This document shows positions 1 through 8,629 of a DNA stretch of 64,000 bases, piece after piece. Numbering within the stretch: position 1 is the stretch's first letter; each line of letters opens with the position of its first letter. Position numbers and translations under genes: made by a program. A model generated the notes under the pieces. The model was not told the DNA's origin and did not search any database. It saw nothing but the letters and a program-made list of their open reading frames with translations. The stretch is from Pedobacter terrae (GTDB lineage: Bacteria > Bacteroidota > Bacteroidia > Sphingobacteriales > Sphingobacteriaceae). The stretch is taken from positions 571,163 to 635,162 of the forward strand of contig NZ_FNCH01000001.1 of assembly GCF_900100705.1 (NCBI RefSeq). Reading direction: 5' to 3'.

Positions 1-307
1 CTTTATTGGTATGTGCAAAACCGTAAATGGTATCATCTTCGTATTCGTAGCCGGCACCAGATCCAAATTCCGTAATCGGGCTCAGCTGCACCATCGCATT
101 CGGCAGAGAACTGCCCGGAAAGGTTAAACCCGCCCACGATCGCCAACCTTCAGGCAGCTCATACCCTAAAATGTTAGGATCAGTTAAAGGTGCCGTGCCA
201 ATGAAAGTATTTACGTATGGCGTTAATTTAGTTTGTGCCTGAGCTCGGCTCAAATTCACAACACTCAGTATTAAAAGGATGGTTAAGGATTTGGTTAGCA
301 ATTTCAT
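1..307 (-). CDS. GH92-type alpha-mannosidase, N-terminal part (cut by window edge)
   Basis: The first 102 codons of a gene that runs off the left edge. They start with a signal peptide (MKLLTKSLTILLILSVVNLS, then RAQA) followed by the opening of a GH92 catalytic module: VNTFIGTAPLTDP, then LPNAMVQLSPITEFGSGAGY and the segment YGFAHTNK, matching the usual order FIGT / GMVQLSPDT / GFSHTH. GH92 enzymes are secreted exo-acting, calcium-dependent alpha-mannosidases that trim alpha-1,2/1,3-mannosides in N-glycans or fungal mannan. The start is the only Met before the signal peptide. It lies divergent to a GH95 gene and near a GH125 gene, which fits glycan use. The rest of the protein is not visible, so the catalytic acids cannot be checked. 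Confidence 0.85.
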   Translation of the reverse strand, partial: MKLLTKSLTILLILSVVNLSRAQAQTKLTPYVNTFIGTAPLTDPNILGYELPEGWRSWAGLTFPGSSLPNAMVQLSPITEFGSGAGYEYEDDTIYGFAHTNK

Positions 308-493
308 TTCACATAAAACGTTTTAGTTTTCTATCAAATATATAAAATCTCTTAAAGTCCTCTATAAAATATCAGAATAGTTACTCATAAATTTAACGGA
401 TTCTCCATGCTGGGTGCTTAAATAGTTGAATAATTTGCCAAATATCGGGATGCTTTATTGCCTGGCTTTCCCTGCCTCCACTTCTATTTTATA

Positions 494-501
494 TATCTTT
501 G
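494..501 (+). promoter_or_regulatory. Probable -7 element (TATCTTTG) of the GH95 gene
   Basis: TATCTTTG fits the Bacteroidota -7 consensus TAnnTTTG. It would place the transcript start near 507, 20 bases before the ATG at 528. No good TTTG -33 box is seen at the right spacing. The site lies inside the longest open frame (which opens at 426), so it also argues that the ATG at 426 is not the real start. Confidence 0.4.
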
Positions 502-527
502 ATTTACACACTAATCAAATAACCAAC

Positions 528-2816
528 ATGCTTTTAAACTACAGGCAAAACATAGTTTGCACCCTATTATCCTGCTTACTGCTCTGCTGCTTTATCAACC
601 AGCTTCAGGCTCAAAACAAAGAAGATGCAGCTTTTACAATGTGGGATAATCAACCTGCAAAGCAATGGATGACTGAGGCCTATCCTATTGGCAATGGCCG
701 CATAGGCGGGATGATTTTTGGTGGTGTAAATCAGGAACACATCCAATTTAATGATAATACGTTGTGGACAGGCGATGAAAATGACCGTGGCACTTATCAG
801 GCTTTTGGTGACCTCTTTATTGATTTTGATAACAAAGACCAGCAATTTACCAACTACAGTCGCAAACTCGATATGACTAGGGCTGTACATACCATTAATT
901 ATACCCAAAATGGCATCCAGTTTAAACGCGAGTATTTTTGTAGTTTTCCGGATAAAGTGATGGTGCTGCGCTTTACGGCAAACCAGAAAAACGCTTACTC
1001 GGCAGTTATTGACTTAAAAGATGCGCATGACGGCAAAATAACGGCCAGCGGAAATATCATTCAGATCACTGGTAAATTGCCAAATGGCATGACTTACCAA
1101 GCTACTGCTATAGTTAAAGTAGAAAATGGAAAGCTTGAGTCGGTAAAAGATGGTAATAATGAGCAGTTAAAAATAACAAATGCTGATTCGGTTACAATAA
1201 TTCTTACTGCCGCTACCAATTATAACAACAAACGCGAGCAAAACTGGAAAGGTGAAGAGCCAGCGCCTAAAATTGCGCGTATCTTAAACGCGGTTAAAGC
1301 CAGGCGTTACGATAAACTTTTAAAAACGCATATTCAGGATTACAGCAATTTATATAACCGACTTGCGATAAACCTTGGAATGAGTGATGCAGATACCCAA
1401 AAGCTACCTACATACCAAAGGTTGATCAACTATAAAAAAGTTGCCGACCCGGCCCTCGAAGCTTTAATTTTCCAATATGGACGATATCTATTGATTAGTT
1501 CGTCAAGGCCAGGTGGTTTGCCTGCCAATTTGCAAGGCCTTTGGAACGAAAGCAACAACCCGCCATGGGGCAGCGATTACCACTCCAACATCAATATACA
1601 GATGAATTATTGGCTGGCTGAGCCGACCAATCTTGCTGAGTGTATGATCCCATACCTGGATTACATTAATAGCATGAGAGCAGTGAGTGCCATTGCCACC
1701 CGCAGGCAATATCCCAATACCAGGGGATGGACCGTAAAAACCGAAAACAATATTTTTGGCGGCATGAGTTTTCTGTGGAATACACCAGGAAGTGCCTGGT
1801 ATGCACAGGCGCTTTGGGAACATTATGCTTTTACAAACGATAAAAATTACTTAAAAAATTTCGCCTACCCGATTATAAAAGAAATCGCTGAATTTTGGGA
1901 TGATCATTTGAAACGAAGACCGGACGGTACGTTGGTATCGCCAATGGGCTGGTCGCCGGAGCATGGACCAACTGAAGATGGGGTAACGCATGATCAGCAA
2001 ATCGTGTTTGATCTGTTTACCAACTATATTGAAGCCGCTGATGTTTTAGGCATTGATGCCGAATACAGTAAACATATTGCAGACCTTAAAGCGCACTTAC
2101 TGAAACCCAAAATCGGGAAATGGGGCCAGCTACAGGAATGGGAAACTGATCGCGATGATCCTACTGATCAACACAGGCACGTTTCACAGCTCTTTGGTTT
2201 ACATCCCGGAAGAGAGATCAGTACCATTAAAACACCAGAACTCGCAAAAGCAGCCAGGGTAACTTTAACTGCCCGTGGCGATGAATCAACGGGTTGGTCG
2301 ATGGCCTGGAAAATGAATTTCTGGGCACGTTTACAGGATGGAAGCCATGCTTATAAGATCTTACAAAATTTTATCACGCCAGTTGGTGGCTCGGGTACCG
2401 ATTATAACAACGGTGGTGGTATTTATGCCAATCTATTCTGTGCGCATCCACCCTTTCAAATTGATGGGAACTTTGGTTACATAGCCGGTATTTCAGAAAT
2501 GTTGTTGCAAAGCCAGGCAGGCGAATTGCAACTCCTGCCTGCGCTACCCGATCGATGGGCTAAAGGAAGTATTAGAGGTTTAAGGGCCCGTGGAAACTTC
2601 GAAATTACCGATCTGCAATGGAGGGATAACAAAGTGGTGGCTGTAGCCATCAGATCTTTATCAGGCGAGAACTGTGTGATCAGGAGCCCAAATCAGTTAA
2701 AAGGAAATGTAAGAGGCATAAATGAGCAAAAATCAGGCAAAGATTTTAGGTATAGCTTTAAAACGCAGGCTGGAAAAACCTACTACTTTAACTCATTATC
2801 GGAGTTTGGTCAATAA
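528..2816 (+). CDS. GH95 family alpha-L-fucosidase, secreted
   Basis: A full-length GH95 enzyme of 762 residues, expected to remove terminal alpha-1,2-linked fucose (some members act on alpha-L-galactose) by inversion. After a signal peptide (a hydrophobic run ending near QLQAQ) the N-terminal beta domain has YPIGNGRIGGMIFGG and FNDNTLWTG. The (alpha/alpha)6 domain shows HSNINIQMNYW, with Asn354 and Asn356 at the positions of the activating Asn pair, WSPEHGP with Glu478 as candidate general acid, and QIDGNFG with Asp646. All residues known to matter in the Bifidobacterium enzyme are therefore present. The frame is open from 426, but the Met at 528 is chosen because it begins the signal peptide and lies after a plausible -7 box. 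It is next to GH92 and GH125 genes. Confidence 0.9.
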   Translation: MLLNYRQNIVCTLLSCLLLCCFINQLQAQNKEDAAFTMWDNQPAKQWMTEAYPIGNGRIGGMIFGGVNQEHIQFNDNTLWTGDENDRGTYQAFGDLFIDFDNKDQQFTNYSRKLDMTRAVHTINYTQNGIQFKREYFCSFPDKVMVLRFTANQKNAYSAVIDLKDAHDGKITASGNIIQITGKLPNGMTYQATAIVKVENGKLESVKDGNNEQLKITNADSVTIILTAATNYNNKREQNWKGEEPAPKIARILNAVKARRYDKLLKTHIQDYSNLYNRLAINLGMSDADTQKLPTYQRLINYKKVADPALEALIFQYGRYLLISSSRPGGLPANLQGLWNESNNPPWGSDYHSNINIQMNYWLAEPTNLAECMIPYLDYINSMRAVSAIATRRQYPNTRGWTVKTENNIFGGMSFLWNTPGSAWYAQALWEHYAFTNDKNYLKNFAYPIIKEIAEFWDDHLKRRPDGTLVSPMGWSPEHGPTEDGVTHDQQIVFDLFTNYIEAADVLGIDAEYSKHIADLKAHLLKPKIGKWGQLQEWETDRDDPTDQHRHVSQLFGLHPGREISTIKTPELAKAARVTLTARGDESTGWSMAWKMNFWARLQDGSHAYKILQNFITPVGGSGTDYNNGGGIYANLFCAHPPFQIDGNFGYIAGISEMLLQSQAGELQLLPALPDRWAKGSIRGLRARGNFEITDLQWRDNKVVAVAIRSLSGENCVIRSPNQLKGNVRGINEQKSGKDFRYSFKTQAGKTYYFNSLSEFGQ

Positions 2817-2846
2817 TCAGTTCTAATGGCTGATTAGAATACGGAG

Positions 2847-3038
2847 TTAACAAACCTGTTTAAGTTTTCTTACTTCGATTTCGCCATGAGCCAATACAAA
2901 ACGGAACATTAAAAACTCGTCTGTTTCGCTGATTTCCACATTTTGAATGATGCCAGATTGCTTTTCATTGGTAATTGCATCGCCAGCTTTCAGTTCCAAT
3001 AGTGTAGAAGTAGGCAAACTATCACTTAAAATTGTCAT
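2847..3038 (-). CDS. Small conserved-looking protein of 63 residues, coupled to the GAF kinase
   Basis: A 63-residue acidic protein (MTILSDSLPTSTLLELKAGD...). Its start lies 17 bases inside the 3' end of the GAF histidine kinase gene, so the two are probably co-transcribed and translationally coupled. It has no signal peptide, membrane segment or Cys pair, and ends RKLKQVC. The family is not recognised. The alternating pattern ELKAGDAITNEKQSGIIQNV...MFRFVLAHGEIEVRKL suggests a small beta-rich fold. Overlap with the kinase and sensible composition support it as a real gene. A role as a partner or output of the kinase is only an inference. Confidence 0.5.
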   Translation of the reverse strand: MTILSDSLPTSTLLELKAGDAITNEKQSGIIQNVEISETDEFLMFRFVLAHGEIEVRKLKQVC

Positions 3039-4242
3039 GTGTAAAAGGTATATTTAAAGTGAAACAAGTTTGTTCAGGCGTAGAAGATACATCCAGGGTA
3101 CCATCGTGTGCGTTGGCAATTTCTGAGGCAATATAGAGACCTAAACCTAAGCCTTTTTGACTGGGTTCTACTTCTCCCCTCGAAAATGGCTGAAAAAGGC
3201 GCTCCATTGCAGCATCCGGAATTTGTTTCCCTTGATTGGTTACACAAAGATTAAACTCCTTTTCGCTGCTAAAAGCAGTAATTAAAACTGTAGAATCTGA
3301 TGGAGAATAATTTAAAGCATTAGCCAATAAATTAGAAAAAAGCTGTGCCACACGTTTTCCGTCTGCATGAACAGGATGATCAAAACTAAAATTCACCTTA
3401 ATATCCCTTAATGGCCAAATGGCCTGCAATTCTTCTATCACCTGGAACAATAGCCTCTCCAAATCTTCATCTGCTGTTCTACTGAGTGTAATTCCCCCAC
3501 CTAAACGCCCGCTGGCAAAGTCGAGCATATTTTCAATCAGACCATTCATTCTAAATGATGAATCTCTGATAATTTTAATAATACGACCGGTACGTTCATC
3601 TAAATTCGACCGCGATAAAAGCTGTGTACTATTCGATATCGCATTTAGTGGATTTCGTAAATCGTGACCCAAAATAGCAATAAACTGATCTCTTAAAACA
3701 GCTATTTCTTGTTCTTTTTTTAATTCTCTTTCTGTTTTAGCCAGTTCTTCCAGTGCATCTAAATGAAAGGCAATCAGGTCAGCAAACATGGTAAACATAC
3801 CAGTTATTGTTGGATTTTTCAGTTTAGCCGGTTTGGGGTCAATGGCACAAAGTGTACCGAAAAACGTGCCGTTTTTTAGTATGATCGGCACGGAGATATA
3901 GCTTTGAAAACCGTACATTGATGGTGTATGGTGATGTGCAAAATCGGGGTCTTCAGCCACATGATCAATGATAACGGCCTGTTTATGTTGTCTGATCTCA
4001 TTACAGATTGTCGTCTCCAGTTTAAGCTCACCCCCTACAGCTATTCCAAAATTTATTTCATCGCGAACCGCGCAAACTGTCCAGGTATCAGACGTTACTC
4101 TGGCCACTGCCGAAAAGCCCATTCCGGTAGTTCTGCAAACAATTTCTAAAATATGTGCGACTGCGGGAATTTTATTTATGGCTTCTATGTTGGTAAGGAT
4201 GATTTGATCGGAATGTAGCAAGACTCGATGATTTTTGAGCAA
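3022..4242 (-). CDS. GAF-domain sensor histidine kinase
   Basis: A 406-residue cytoplasmic histidine kinase with no membrane segment. Residues about 25-165 form a GAF domain (FSAVARVT, QSYISVPI, FGTLCAID), the type that binds small ligands or chromophores. A short linker helix leads to a HisKA domain with the phospho-acceptor His193 in ILGHDLRNPLNAI. The HATPase domain follows, with the N box FSNLLANALNYSP and G box GLGLGLYIASEIA. No response regulator lies beside it, so its partner is elsewhere. A similar GAF plus HisKA layout is common in Bacteroidota. A 63-residue protein overlaps its 3' end. Whether it controls the flanking glycoside hydrolases is unknown. Confidence 0.9.
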   Translation of the reverse strand: MLKNHRVLLHSDQIILTNIEAINKIPAVAHILEIVCRTTGMGFSAVARVTSDTWTVCAVRDEINFGIAVGGELKLETTICNEIRQHKQAVIIDHVAEDPDFAHHHTPSMYGFQSYISVPIILKNGTFFGTLCAIDPKPAKLKNPTITGMFTMFADLIAFHLDALEELAKTERELKKEQEIAVLRDQFIAILGHDLRNPLNAISNSTQLLSRSNLDERTGRIIKIIRDSSFRMNGLIENMLDFASGRLGGGITLSRTADEDLERLLFQVIEELQAIWPLRDIKVNFSFDHPVHADGKRVAQLFSNLLANALNYSPSDSTVLITAFSSEKEFNLCVTNQGKQIPDAAMERLFQPFSRGEVEPSQKGLGLGLYIASEIANAHDGTLDVSSTPEQTCFTLNIPFTHDNFK

Positions 4243-4374
4243 ATTACAAATATTTTGACTGATAAAAAACTCAGGCCTCCTGTTCTGACATGTGTTTTAC
4301 ATAAATCGGCTTAATTAAGGGTAAATTGGATATTAATACAGGTATAGCGTCAGTTAATGCTATAAAATAAGAAT

Positions 4375-4431
4375 CCATATTGATCAGTTAAGGAATAGAA
4401 TAAAATCCCTTATAAATACTGATCAATATGG
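4375..4431 (-). terminator. Long hairpin after the GH125 gene, probable terminator
   Basis: A perfect 14-bp inverted repeat, CCATATTGATCAGT and ACTGATCAATATGG, encloses 29 bases that also hold the pair TAAGG/CCTTA. It starts 11 bases past the GH125 stop codon. On the minus strand the second arm is followed by ATTCTTATTTT, a weak T-rich tail. It could act as a terminator or protect the 3' end of the mRNA. Confidence 0.5.
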
Positions 4432-4441
4432 CTGTTAATGG

Positions 4442-5866
4442 TTATGCTTTTAACAAAGCTGGTTTTTCATGATAGGTTCTCCAAAGCAACTCACCAAATA
4501 AGGTGTTAGACCAGGCAAACCAAGCCCTGGTAAAGTTGGCAGGATTATCTTTATTGAAAGATTCGTGCATAAAACCTTTACCTGCATGCGTTTTACGCAA
4601 AGTATCTATACAATATTTAATCTCTGCATCATCTTTAGAAGTTAATGCACGCATGGTGATGCTCATCGGCCAGATCATGTCCTGACCCGCATGCGGACCG
4701 CCAATGCCTTCTGCCGCAGTACCTTTAAAGAAATAAGGATTATCTTTAGAAAGCGCAAATTTCCTGGTGTTCTGATAAATCGGATCTTCAACTTTCATGG
4801 CACCCAGATAAGGCAAGCCTAATAAACTCGGCACATTCGAATCATCCATTAAATACGAACTGCCAAAACCATCCACCTCGAAAGCGTAAATTTTGCCATA
4901 TTTTGGATGGTTTACAACAGCATGTTTCTGAAGTGCAGCATTTACCTCATCAGCAAGATTTAACAAGTTACTTTCTAAAGCCTTGTCGCTGTTTAGGGCT
5001 TTAATCATTTCTGCTGCCTGTTTTAAGCTAGATACGGCAAAGAAGTTAGATGGAACAAGGAAAGGAAAAATAGTAGCATCATCACTCGGACGAAATGCAG
5101 AACAAATTAAACCAACCGGGTTTACCGGAAAACCATATCCCGCCATGGGTAATGAATCAGTAGGTTGTGTGGTTTCCCGCTGGAAATGGTATGGTCCTTT
5201 ATCTGTTTTGCGTTGTTGCTCTTTAAAAGTTTTTAAAGTAGCTTCAATTCCTTTTTTCCAATTGGCATCGAATGGTGTTTTATCGCCTGTTTTTTTCCAA
5301 TAGTGATAAGCCAGGCGGATTGGGTAACACAGGGAATCGATTTCCCACTTGCGCTCATGCACACCTGGCTGCATATCGGTTTTATCGGTTTTCCACTCGC
5401 CTACTTTATTGGCATCGCCATAAAAAGCATTGGCATACGGATCTTTTAAAATGCATTTGGTCTGATGGATGATTACCCCGGCAATTAGTTTTTTTAGTGG
5501 CTCATCTTCATTTACAAATTGCAGGTAAGGCCAAACCTGGGCTGAACTATCGCGTAACCACATGGCATCAATATCGCCAGTAATTACGTAAGTATCAGGT
5601 CTGCCGTCTTTCTCACCATGATAAACCGTGGTATCTAAAGTATTTGGGAAACAGTTTTCAAACAGCCAGGCCAATTCAGGATTTTTAACATTTGCCTGGA
5701 AAGTTTTAATGGCAGCGTCTACCGCCTTACTTTGAAAATGTCTTTTCGCAGCAGCTACACGTACCACAGGAAATTCTGGTGCCAGATTAGCTGCGAAAGA
5801 AAATTTTGATGCAACCACTCCTGCCCCTAACAAGCCTGTGTTTTGTATAAATGTTCTTCTTTTCAT
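4442..5866 (-). CDS. GH125 exo-alpha-1,6-mannosidase, Tat-type signal
   Basis: A 474-residue member of GH125 (metal-independent, inverting exo-alpha-1,6-mannosidases). The N-terminus KRRTFIQNTGLLGAG has the twin Arg, Phe and hydrophobic core of a Tat signal. Family motifs seen are DIDAMWLRDSSAQVWPYL early in the domain, LMDDSNVPSLLGLPYLG in the middle, and GGPHAGQDMIWPMSI towards the end. Length fits the family. It most likely acts in the periplasm on alpha-1,6-mannosides left after GH92 trimming. The neighbouring GH92, GH95 and GAF kinase genes suggest a glycan-use cluster, although no SusC/SusD pair is visible in this window. Confidence 0.9.
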   Translation of the reverse strand: MKRRTFIQNTGLLGAGVVASKFSFAANLAPEFPVVRVAAAKRHFQSKAVDAAIKTFQANVKNPELAWLFENCFPNTLDTTVYHGEKDGRPDTYVITGDIDAMWLRDSSAQVWPYLQFVNEDEPLKKLIAGVIIHQTKCILKDPYANAFYGDANKVGEWKTDKTDMQPGVHERKWEIDSLCYPIRLAYHYWKKTGDKTPFDANWKKGIEATLKTFKEQQRKTDKGPYHFQRETTQPTDSLPMAGYGFPVNPVGLICSAFRPSDDATIFPFLVPSNFFAVSSLKQAAEMIKALNSDKALESNLLNLADEVNAALQKHAVVNHPKYGKIYAFEVDGFGSSYLMDDSNVPSLLGLPYLGAMKVEDPIYQNTRKFALSKDNPYFFKGTAAEGIGGPHAGQDMIWPMSITMRALTSKDDAEIKYCIDTLRKTHAGKGFMHESFNKDNPANFTRAWFAWSNTLFGELLWRTYHEKPALLKA

Positions 5867-6137
5867 TATGATTATGATGATATTTTGGTTTAATTTTTAT
5901 TGAAGACCCCCGATACAGTATGGATTCACATCACTTGCAGCGCTGGCATATTATTCGGTTAGTCCTTAACAAATATTAGGATTATTTTTCGAACATCAAA
6001 ATCATGATGGTCAATTTAACTATTCCTAAATCGATTTTCTTATGCAATATTTAGAATAAATTCAGCTTGTGTTCTTTTGATAAGGTGATTGATTATGGAT
6101 ATAAAATAATATATTTAAACAACCAAACCTGATTTTT

Positions 6138-7325
6138 ATGGATGCTGATCACGTTTCACTGTCTAAACGTATTTTATCTATTGATATTCTTCGCGGGTTA
6201 GTGATGATTATTATGGCATTGGATCATACCAGAGATTTCTTTCATATAGGTGCCATGACAGCCGATCCGTTAAACCCTGAAACCACCACAGGGATATTAT
6301 TTTTTACCCGGTGGATTACACATTTCTGTGCACCAACCTTTGTTTTTTTATCGGGTTTATCTGCTTATTTATCTGCACAGCATAAAACGGCAACCGAGGG
6401 GTCTAACTTTTTGTTAAAAAGAGGCTTGTGGTTAATATTGGTTGAAATTATAGTGATTACCCTAGGCTTAACGTTTAATCCATTATACCATTTTATTATC
6501 CTTCAGGTGATCTGGGCCATTGGCTGGAGTATGCTATTTTTAGCATTGGTTAGCCGTATTTCAACAAAAAGCGTACTTATGATAGGCTTAATTTTGGTTT
6601 TCGGACATAATCTTTTTAATTTATTTCCTGCTCCGGCAGATCCGGACGGTGGTTTGATCCTAAAAATTTTCTTTACCGCATCCGGAACAGTTGTACCACT
6701 ATCCGGCAATCATTTGGTCGGTATTTTTTATGCCATCCTCCCATGGACAGGAATCATGTTTTTAGGTTATGGGTTTGGTGCATGGTATAAAAAAGGTTAT
6801 GCCGCCGAACGCAGGCAACGAAATTTACTGTTTCTAGGCTTATTTACGATAGGTTTGTTTATCTTCCTGAGATTAATCAACGTATATGGCGATCCTGCCC
6901 CAAGAAAAGAATATCAAGATTTCTTTAAAAATGTACTTGCTTTTTTTAATGTGAGCAAATATCCACCGTCACTACAATATGCCGCATTGACTTTAGGTCC
7001 GGCTATCCTGTTTTTAGCTTTAACCGAAAACCTGAATAACTGGTTTACCAGGATAACGGCTGTATATGGCGCTGTACCTTTCTTTTATTATGTACTGCAC
7101 TTTTATCTGCTTCATGCCCTACTTGTAGTTCTATTTTTTGCCGCAGGGTACACGAGCAAGGATATCGTACAAATTCCGTTCTGGTTTAGGCCAGCTACAT
7201 TTGGCTTTGGTTTGCCCTTTGTTTATTTAATATGGTTTTGTGTAGTGGCGTCCCTATATCTTCCTTGCCGATGGTTTAAAAAATACAAGCAGACACACAA
7301 GCAATGGTGGCTAAGTTATATTTAG
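6138..7325 (+). CDS. DUF1624/HGSNAT-like multi-pass membrane acyltransferase
   Basis: A 395-residue integral membrane protein with about ten hydrophobic segments. The start RILSIDILRGLVMIIMALDH is typical of the heparan-alpha-glucosaminide N-acetyltransferase-like (DUF1624, YeiB-related) family, with the conserved D-x-LRG and DH pair. The family is thought to move acyl groups across the membrane to sugars or other acceptors, but the substrate here cannot be read from sequence. It is a single gene, divergent from GH125 across about 270 bases. ATG 6138 follows an A-rich leader and is the only sensible start. Confidence 0.8.
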   Translation: MDADHVSLSKRILSIDILRGLVMIIMALDHTRDFFHIGAMTADPLNPETTTGILFFTRWITHFCAPTFVFLSGLSAYLSAQHKTATEGSNFLLKRGLWLILVEIIVITLGLTFNPLYHFIILQVIWAIGWSMLFLALVSRISTKSVLMIGLILVFGHNLFNLFPAPADPDGGLILKIFFTASGTVVPLSGNHLVGIFYAILPWTGIMFLGYGFGAWYKKGYAAERRQRNLLFLGLFTIGLFIFLRLINVYGDPAPRKEYQDFFKNVLAFFNVSKYPPSLQYAALTLGPAILFLALTENLNNWFTRITAVYGAVPFFYYVLHFYLLHALLVVLFFAAGYTSKDIVQIPFWFRPATFGFGLPFVYLIWFCVVASLYLPCRWFKKYKQTHKQWWLSYI

Positions 7326-7350
7326 CCTCTTAAACATTTAACAGATTCAT

Positions 7351-7818
7351 TTATTTAAAGTTTAACAAAGCCATATTAAGTTCATTCTCTGTAAACGCTT
7401 TCTCATAAAACTGTCTCTTTTTCTTATTTACAAATAAGGTAGCAGGAATAGCACCCGACCATTTTTTGTCGATTCGTTCTGTATATTGTTGCTGATCCGG
7501 TTCGTTTAAGAGAAACACCTCAGCATTAATGCTGTTCTGCTGTACAAATGGAATCACTGTTTTTTGTAATTTTGATTTAAAATCCAAGCTCACCAAAATT
7601 ACCTTCACCGGCTTTTTTAAGTTGGCTAATCTTAGTTTCTCAAAGTTCGGCAACTCAGCTACACACGGGGAGCACCAGGTTGCCCAAAAGTTAATCACGT
7701 ATGTAGTATCTTTTCCGTTGGCCATACGTTTATCCAAATCATCTAATTTGAGTAGCTTTACCTGTGCATTAACAGAATAAGTAATTAAAGATAAGCAGAT
7801 TAGGAGAAACAGACGCAT
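7351..7818 (-). CDS. TlpA-like thioredoxin-fold exported protein
   Basis: A 155-residue exported protein. A signal peptide (RLFLLICLSLITYSVNAQ) precedes a thioredoxin fold with the redox motif CSPC (Cys49 and Cys52) in NFWATWCSPCVAELPNF and a cis-Pro region IPATLFVNKK. This is the TlpA/ResA type of periplasmic thiol oxidoreductase used in cytochrome maturation or general reduction of disulfides. Partners cannot be named, since no cytochrome maturation genes are beside it. It converges with the DUF1624 gene. Confidence 0.85.
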   Translation of the reverse strand: MRLFLLICLSLITYSVNAQVKLLKLDDLDKRMANGKDTTYVINFWATWCSPCVAELPNFEKLRLANLKKPVKVILVSLDFKSKLQKTVIPFVQQNSINAEVFLLNEPDQQQYTERIDKKWSGAIPATLFVNKKKRQFYEKAFTENELNMALLNFK

Positions 7819-7879
7819 AAGTGGACAATGAAATTTGTAGTGGTTTTTTGTTTTACCATCCGTGATCTAAACAGTTGTT

Positions 7880-8025
7880 CGTCATTCCCGCGCAGGCGGG
7901 AATCTTAACGAAGCCTGCTAAGCCTTTGAGATTCATGGATAGGTCGGTAATTAAGAACCTGTATTAAAGTTTTCTCCCCGCCGGTACGGGCAGGCATTCC
8001 GTTGCACTCCAGTCGAAATGACGAC
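7880..8025. repeat. Composite intergenic repeat (GTCATTCCCGC... / ...AATGACGAC)
   Basis: Opens with CGTCATTCCCGC, where ATTCCCGC and GCGGGAAT form an 8-bp perfect stem with a 4-base loop (7884-7903). It ends with a second module, about CTCCCCGCCGGTACGGGC through GCACTCCAGTCGAAATGACG. The second module recurs inverted at 15256-15310, and the first recurs at 12202. It fills the gap between tlpA-like and nlpC-like genes and holds no gene. Confidence 0.7.
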
Positions 8026-8030
8026 ATATA

Positions 8031-8558
8031 TCAATTCACCGATCCAGATTTAACCAGCACACGTTGATAAGCAGGTAAATTTAAGTCATCAACAATCACT
8101 CCCCTGGTAGTGCTTGCATGTACAAAAAAACCGTTATTGAGGTAAACGCCAACATGGTCTACGTCATTTCCGCCGAAGGAAAAAAACACCAGGTCGCCTT
8201 CTTTCAGCCTCTCAATATTTTTATGTTTCACCATATTTGCCTGATCCCGCGAAATTCGTGGTAGCGTTACCCCATATATTTCTTTCTCCAGTAAAAAAGC
8301 GAAGCCAGAACAATCAATCCCACCTTTATCTAAGCCTCCAAAACGGTATTTTACACCTGTCCAATCGGTAATGAAACGATAGAGCGATTTGCTTTGTAAA
8401 TTGGCCATGGCGTCAGCCGCTTTTGCTGCCTTCGTATCACTTTTAACGGTGTATTTTCTGGTACCGCAAGAAGAGAGGAAGAATATGATAGCTACTAAAA
8501 AGAATAAGTTTGTTTTCAGGCGGACGGTAAAAGGCGTATGGTTTAAGGTGAGCTGCAT
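8031..8558 (-). CDS. NlpC/P60 family lipoprotein endopeptidase
   Basis: A 175-residue lipoprotein. The hydrophobic leader ends in the lipobox LSSC with Cys31. The NlpC/P60 domain shows the catalytic Cys83 in GGIDCSGFAF and His135 in VDHVGVYLN, and the GDLVFF strand between them. Such enzymes cleave the D-Glu to diaminopimelate bond of peptidoglycan stems (Spr/MepS type). It lies in the same direction as mutS, 71 bases downstream. The true start could be a few codons later, since the N-terminal 14 residues are polar. Confidence 0.85.
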   Translation of the reverse strand: MQLTLNHTPFTVRLKTNLFFLVAIIFFLSSCGTRKYTVKSDTKAAKAADAMANLQSKSLYRFITDWTGVKYRFGGLDKGGIDCSGFAFLLEKEIYGVTLPRISRDQANMVKHKNIERLKEGDLVFFSFGGNDVDHVGVYLNNGFFVHASTTRGVIVDDLNLPAYQRVLVKSGSVN

Positions 8559-8629
8559 AAATATGATGTTAATGTATTAGCGGTTAAAATGTTTGTCTTT
8601 AAAACTTACCCCCTAACCGCTAACCCTTC

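Noticed and set aside
426..527. N-terminal extension of the GH95 gene
   Set aside because: It contains a promoter-like TATCTTTG and comes before a clear signal peptide start at 528.
2814..2836. Hairpin TAATCAG-N9-CTGATTA at the GH95 stop
   Set aside because: A real inverted repeat, but short, AT-rich and without a T-run; not called as a terminator.
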